Notes under the pieces: generated by a model
What the model was told of the DNA's origin: nothing
What the model saw: only the letters and a program-made list of their open reading frames with translations
The model's database searches: none
Made by a program: the position numbers and the translations under genes
Source of the DNA: CAWIDU01 sp963835055
GTDB lineage: Bacteria > Patescibacteriota > Saccharimonadia > Saccharimonadales > UBA4665
Assembly: GCA_963835055.1 (NCBI GenBank)
Contig: CAWIDU010000001.1
Location: 740,284 to 804,283 of the forward strand
Direction of reading: 5' to 3'
DNA: 64,000 bases
Shown: piece by piece, positions 63,886 through 64,000 of the stretch
Layout: every line of letters starts with the position of its first letter
Numbering within the stretch: position 1 is the first letter of the stretch

Positions 63886-63891
63886 AGTATA
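63886..63891 (-). promoter_or_regulatory. -10 box of the polytopic membrane protein gene
   Basis: TATACT nine bases before ATG 63876; leader of at most two or three bases. Confidence 0.45.
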
Positions 63892-63904
63892 GCCGATAAA
63901 TAAT

Positions 63905-63920
63905 GGTTGCTTAAGCAACC
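63905..63920. repeat. 16-base perfect palindrome at a stop codon
   Basis: GGTTGCTTAAGCAACC contains the TAA stop (63911-63913) of the partial gene to its right. Followed on the minus strand by an AT-rich but broken T-tract, so it may be a weak terminator. Confidence 0.45.
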
Positions 63921-64000
63921 TTAGACAGTAATGGCTCGGGCGCTTCGATAACTTCGTGTCCATCGCCGCGCAAAACTAAACGCATAAAACGCGTAATACT
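63911..64000 (-). CDS. C-terminal end of a gene running off the window
   Basis: Only 29 codons are inside the window, ending HEVIEAPEPLLSKVA before TAA. The piece is too short to identify. Its stop lies inside a 16-base palindrome. Confidence 0.5.
   Translation of the reverse strand, partial: SITRFMRLVLRGDGHEVIEAPEPLLSKVA

Noticed and set aside
1..64000. Alternative genetic code (UGA as glycine, as in Gracilibacteria)
   Set aside because: Many genes end at TGA within ATGA overlaps, and long intact frames such as dnaE and pheT need no recoding.
1..64000. CRISPR arrays, tRNA or rRNA genes, insertion sequences
   Set aside because: No regularly spaced repeats, tRNA T-loop patterns, rRNA-like sequence or transposase genes were found by reading.

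Overview
The window looks like a moderately GC-rich, very compact genome segment from a bacterium of the Candidate Phyla Radiation, most likely Candidatus Saccharibacteria (TM7). The assignment is an inference from protein families and gene order: rplS-rnhB-yraN, gatC-gatA-small membrane protein-gatB, pheS-DUF5674-small protein-pheT, a split transketolase, an M1 aminopeptidase, and many short proteins with no recognised family. The genetic code is standard: long frames end in TGA, TAA and TAG and none needs recoding. I see no rRNA, tRNA, CRISPR array, transposase or prophage. No gene-free stretch exceeds 300 bases; the longest are about 59313-59505 and 60891-61093.

Layout. 1-8.1 kb: class A penicillin-binding protein (+), then on the minus strand radA, a membrane-anchored putative zinc metallopeptidase and clpC behind a perfect CIRCE operator. 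8.1-15 kb: nusA and two orphans, an M1 aminopeptidase (+), and rplS-rnhB-yraN (-). 15-20.6 kb: a methyltransferase-like orphan, a CBS protein, a lone pilB, a SpoU-type RNA methylase, a small membrane protein and a stand-alone PurH N-terminal domain. 20.6-31 kb: dnaE, two envelope-type small proteins, the GatCAB operon and uvrB. 31-40 kb: central carbon genes (gapdh, rpiB, rpe, two transketolase halves, class II aldolase, a PfkB-type kinase). 40-48 kb: nudix-ppa, a flavin reductase, trxB, glutaredoxin, FKBP, pheT-pheS. 48-54.5 kb: pyrC-pyrD, a GH63-like glycosidase, rmuC, an L,D-transpeptidase. 54.5-58.7 kb: ZIP transporter, two orphans, a Fur-family regulator, a CorC/CNNM-type protein, a DUF457 membrane protein. 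58.7-64 kb: a small AT-richer restriction-modification pair, a few orphans, tgt and a polytopic membrane protein.

Two organising features stand out. First, a canonical -10 hexamer (TATAAT, TACAAT, TATACT, TAGAAT) lies only 6-9 bases before the start codon of more than twenty first-in-unit genes, which predicts leaderless mRNAs; a smaller set (radA, nusA, the PurH-like gene, dnaE, ppa, glutaredoxin and a few others) has Shine-Dalgarno sites instead. Second, convergent genes are packed so tightly that four pairs share one TTAA or CTAG palindrome as the stop codon on both strands. Internal genes of operons overlap by ATGA, TTGA, GTGA, TAATG or TAGTG.

Many housekeeping genes (radA, clpC, gatA, gatB, uvrB, fba, tkt, gapdh, tgt and others) are broken by small indels in patches, while 8.1-24.3 kb and most of 40-60 kb read cleanly. 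I treat these breaks as probable assembly errors and annotate each such gene as one span.
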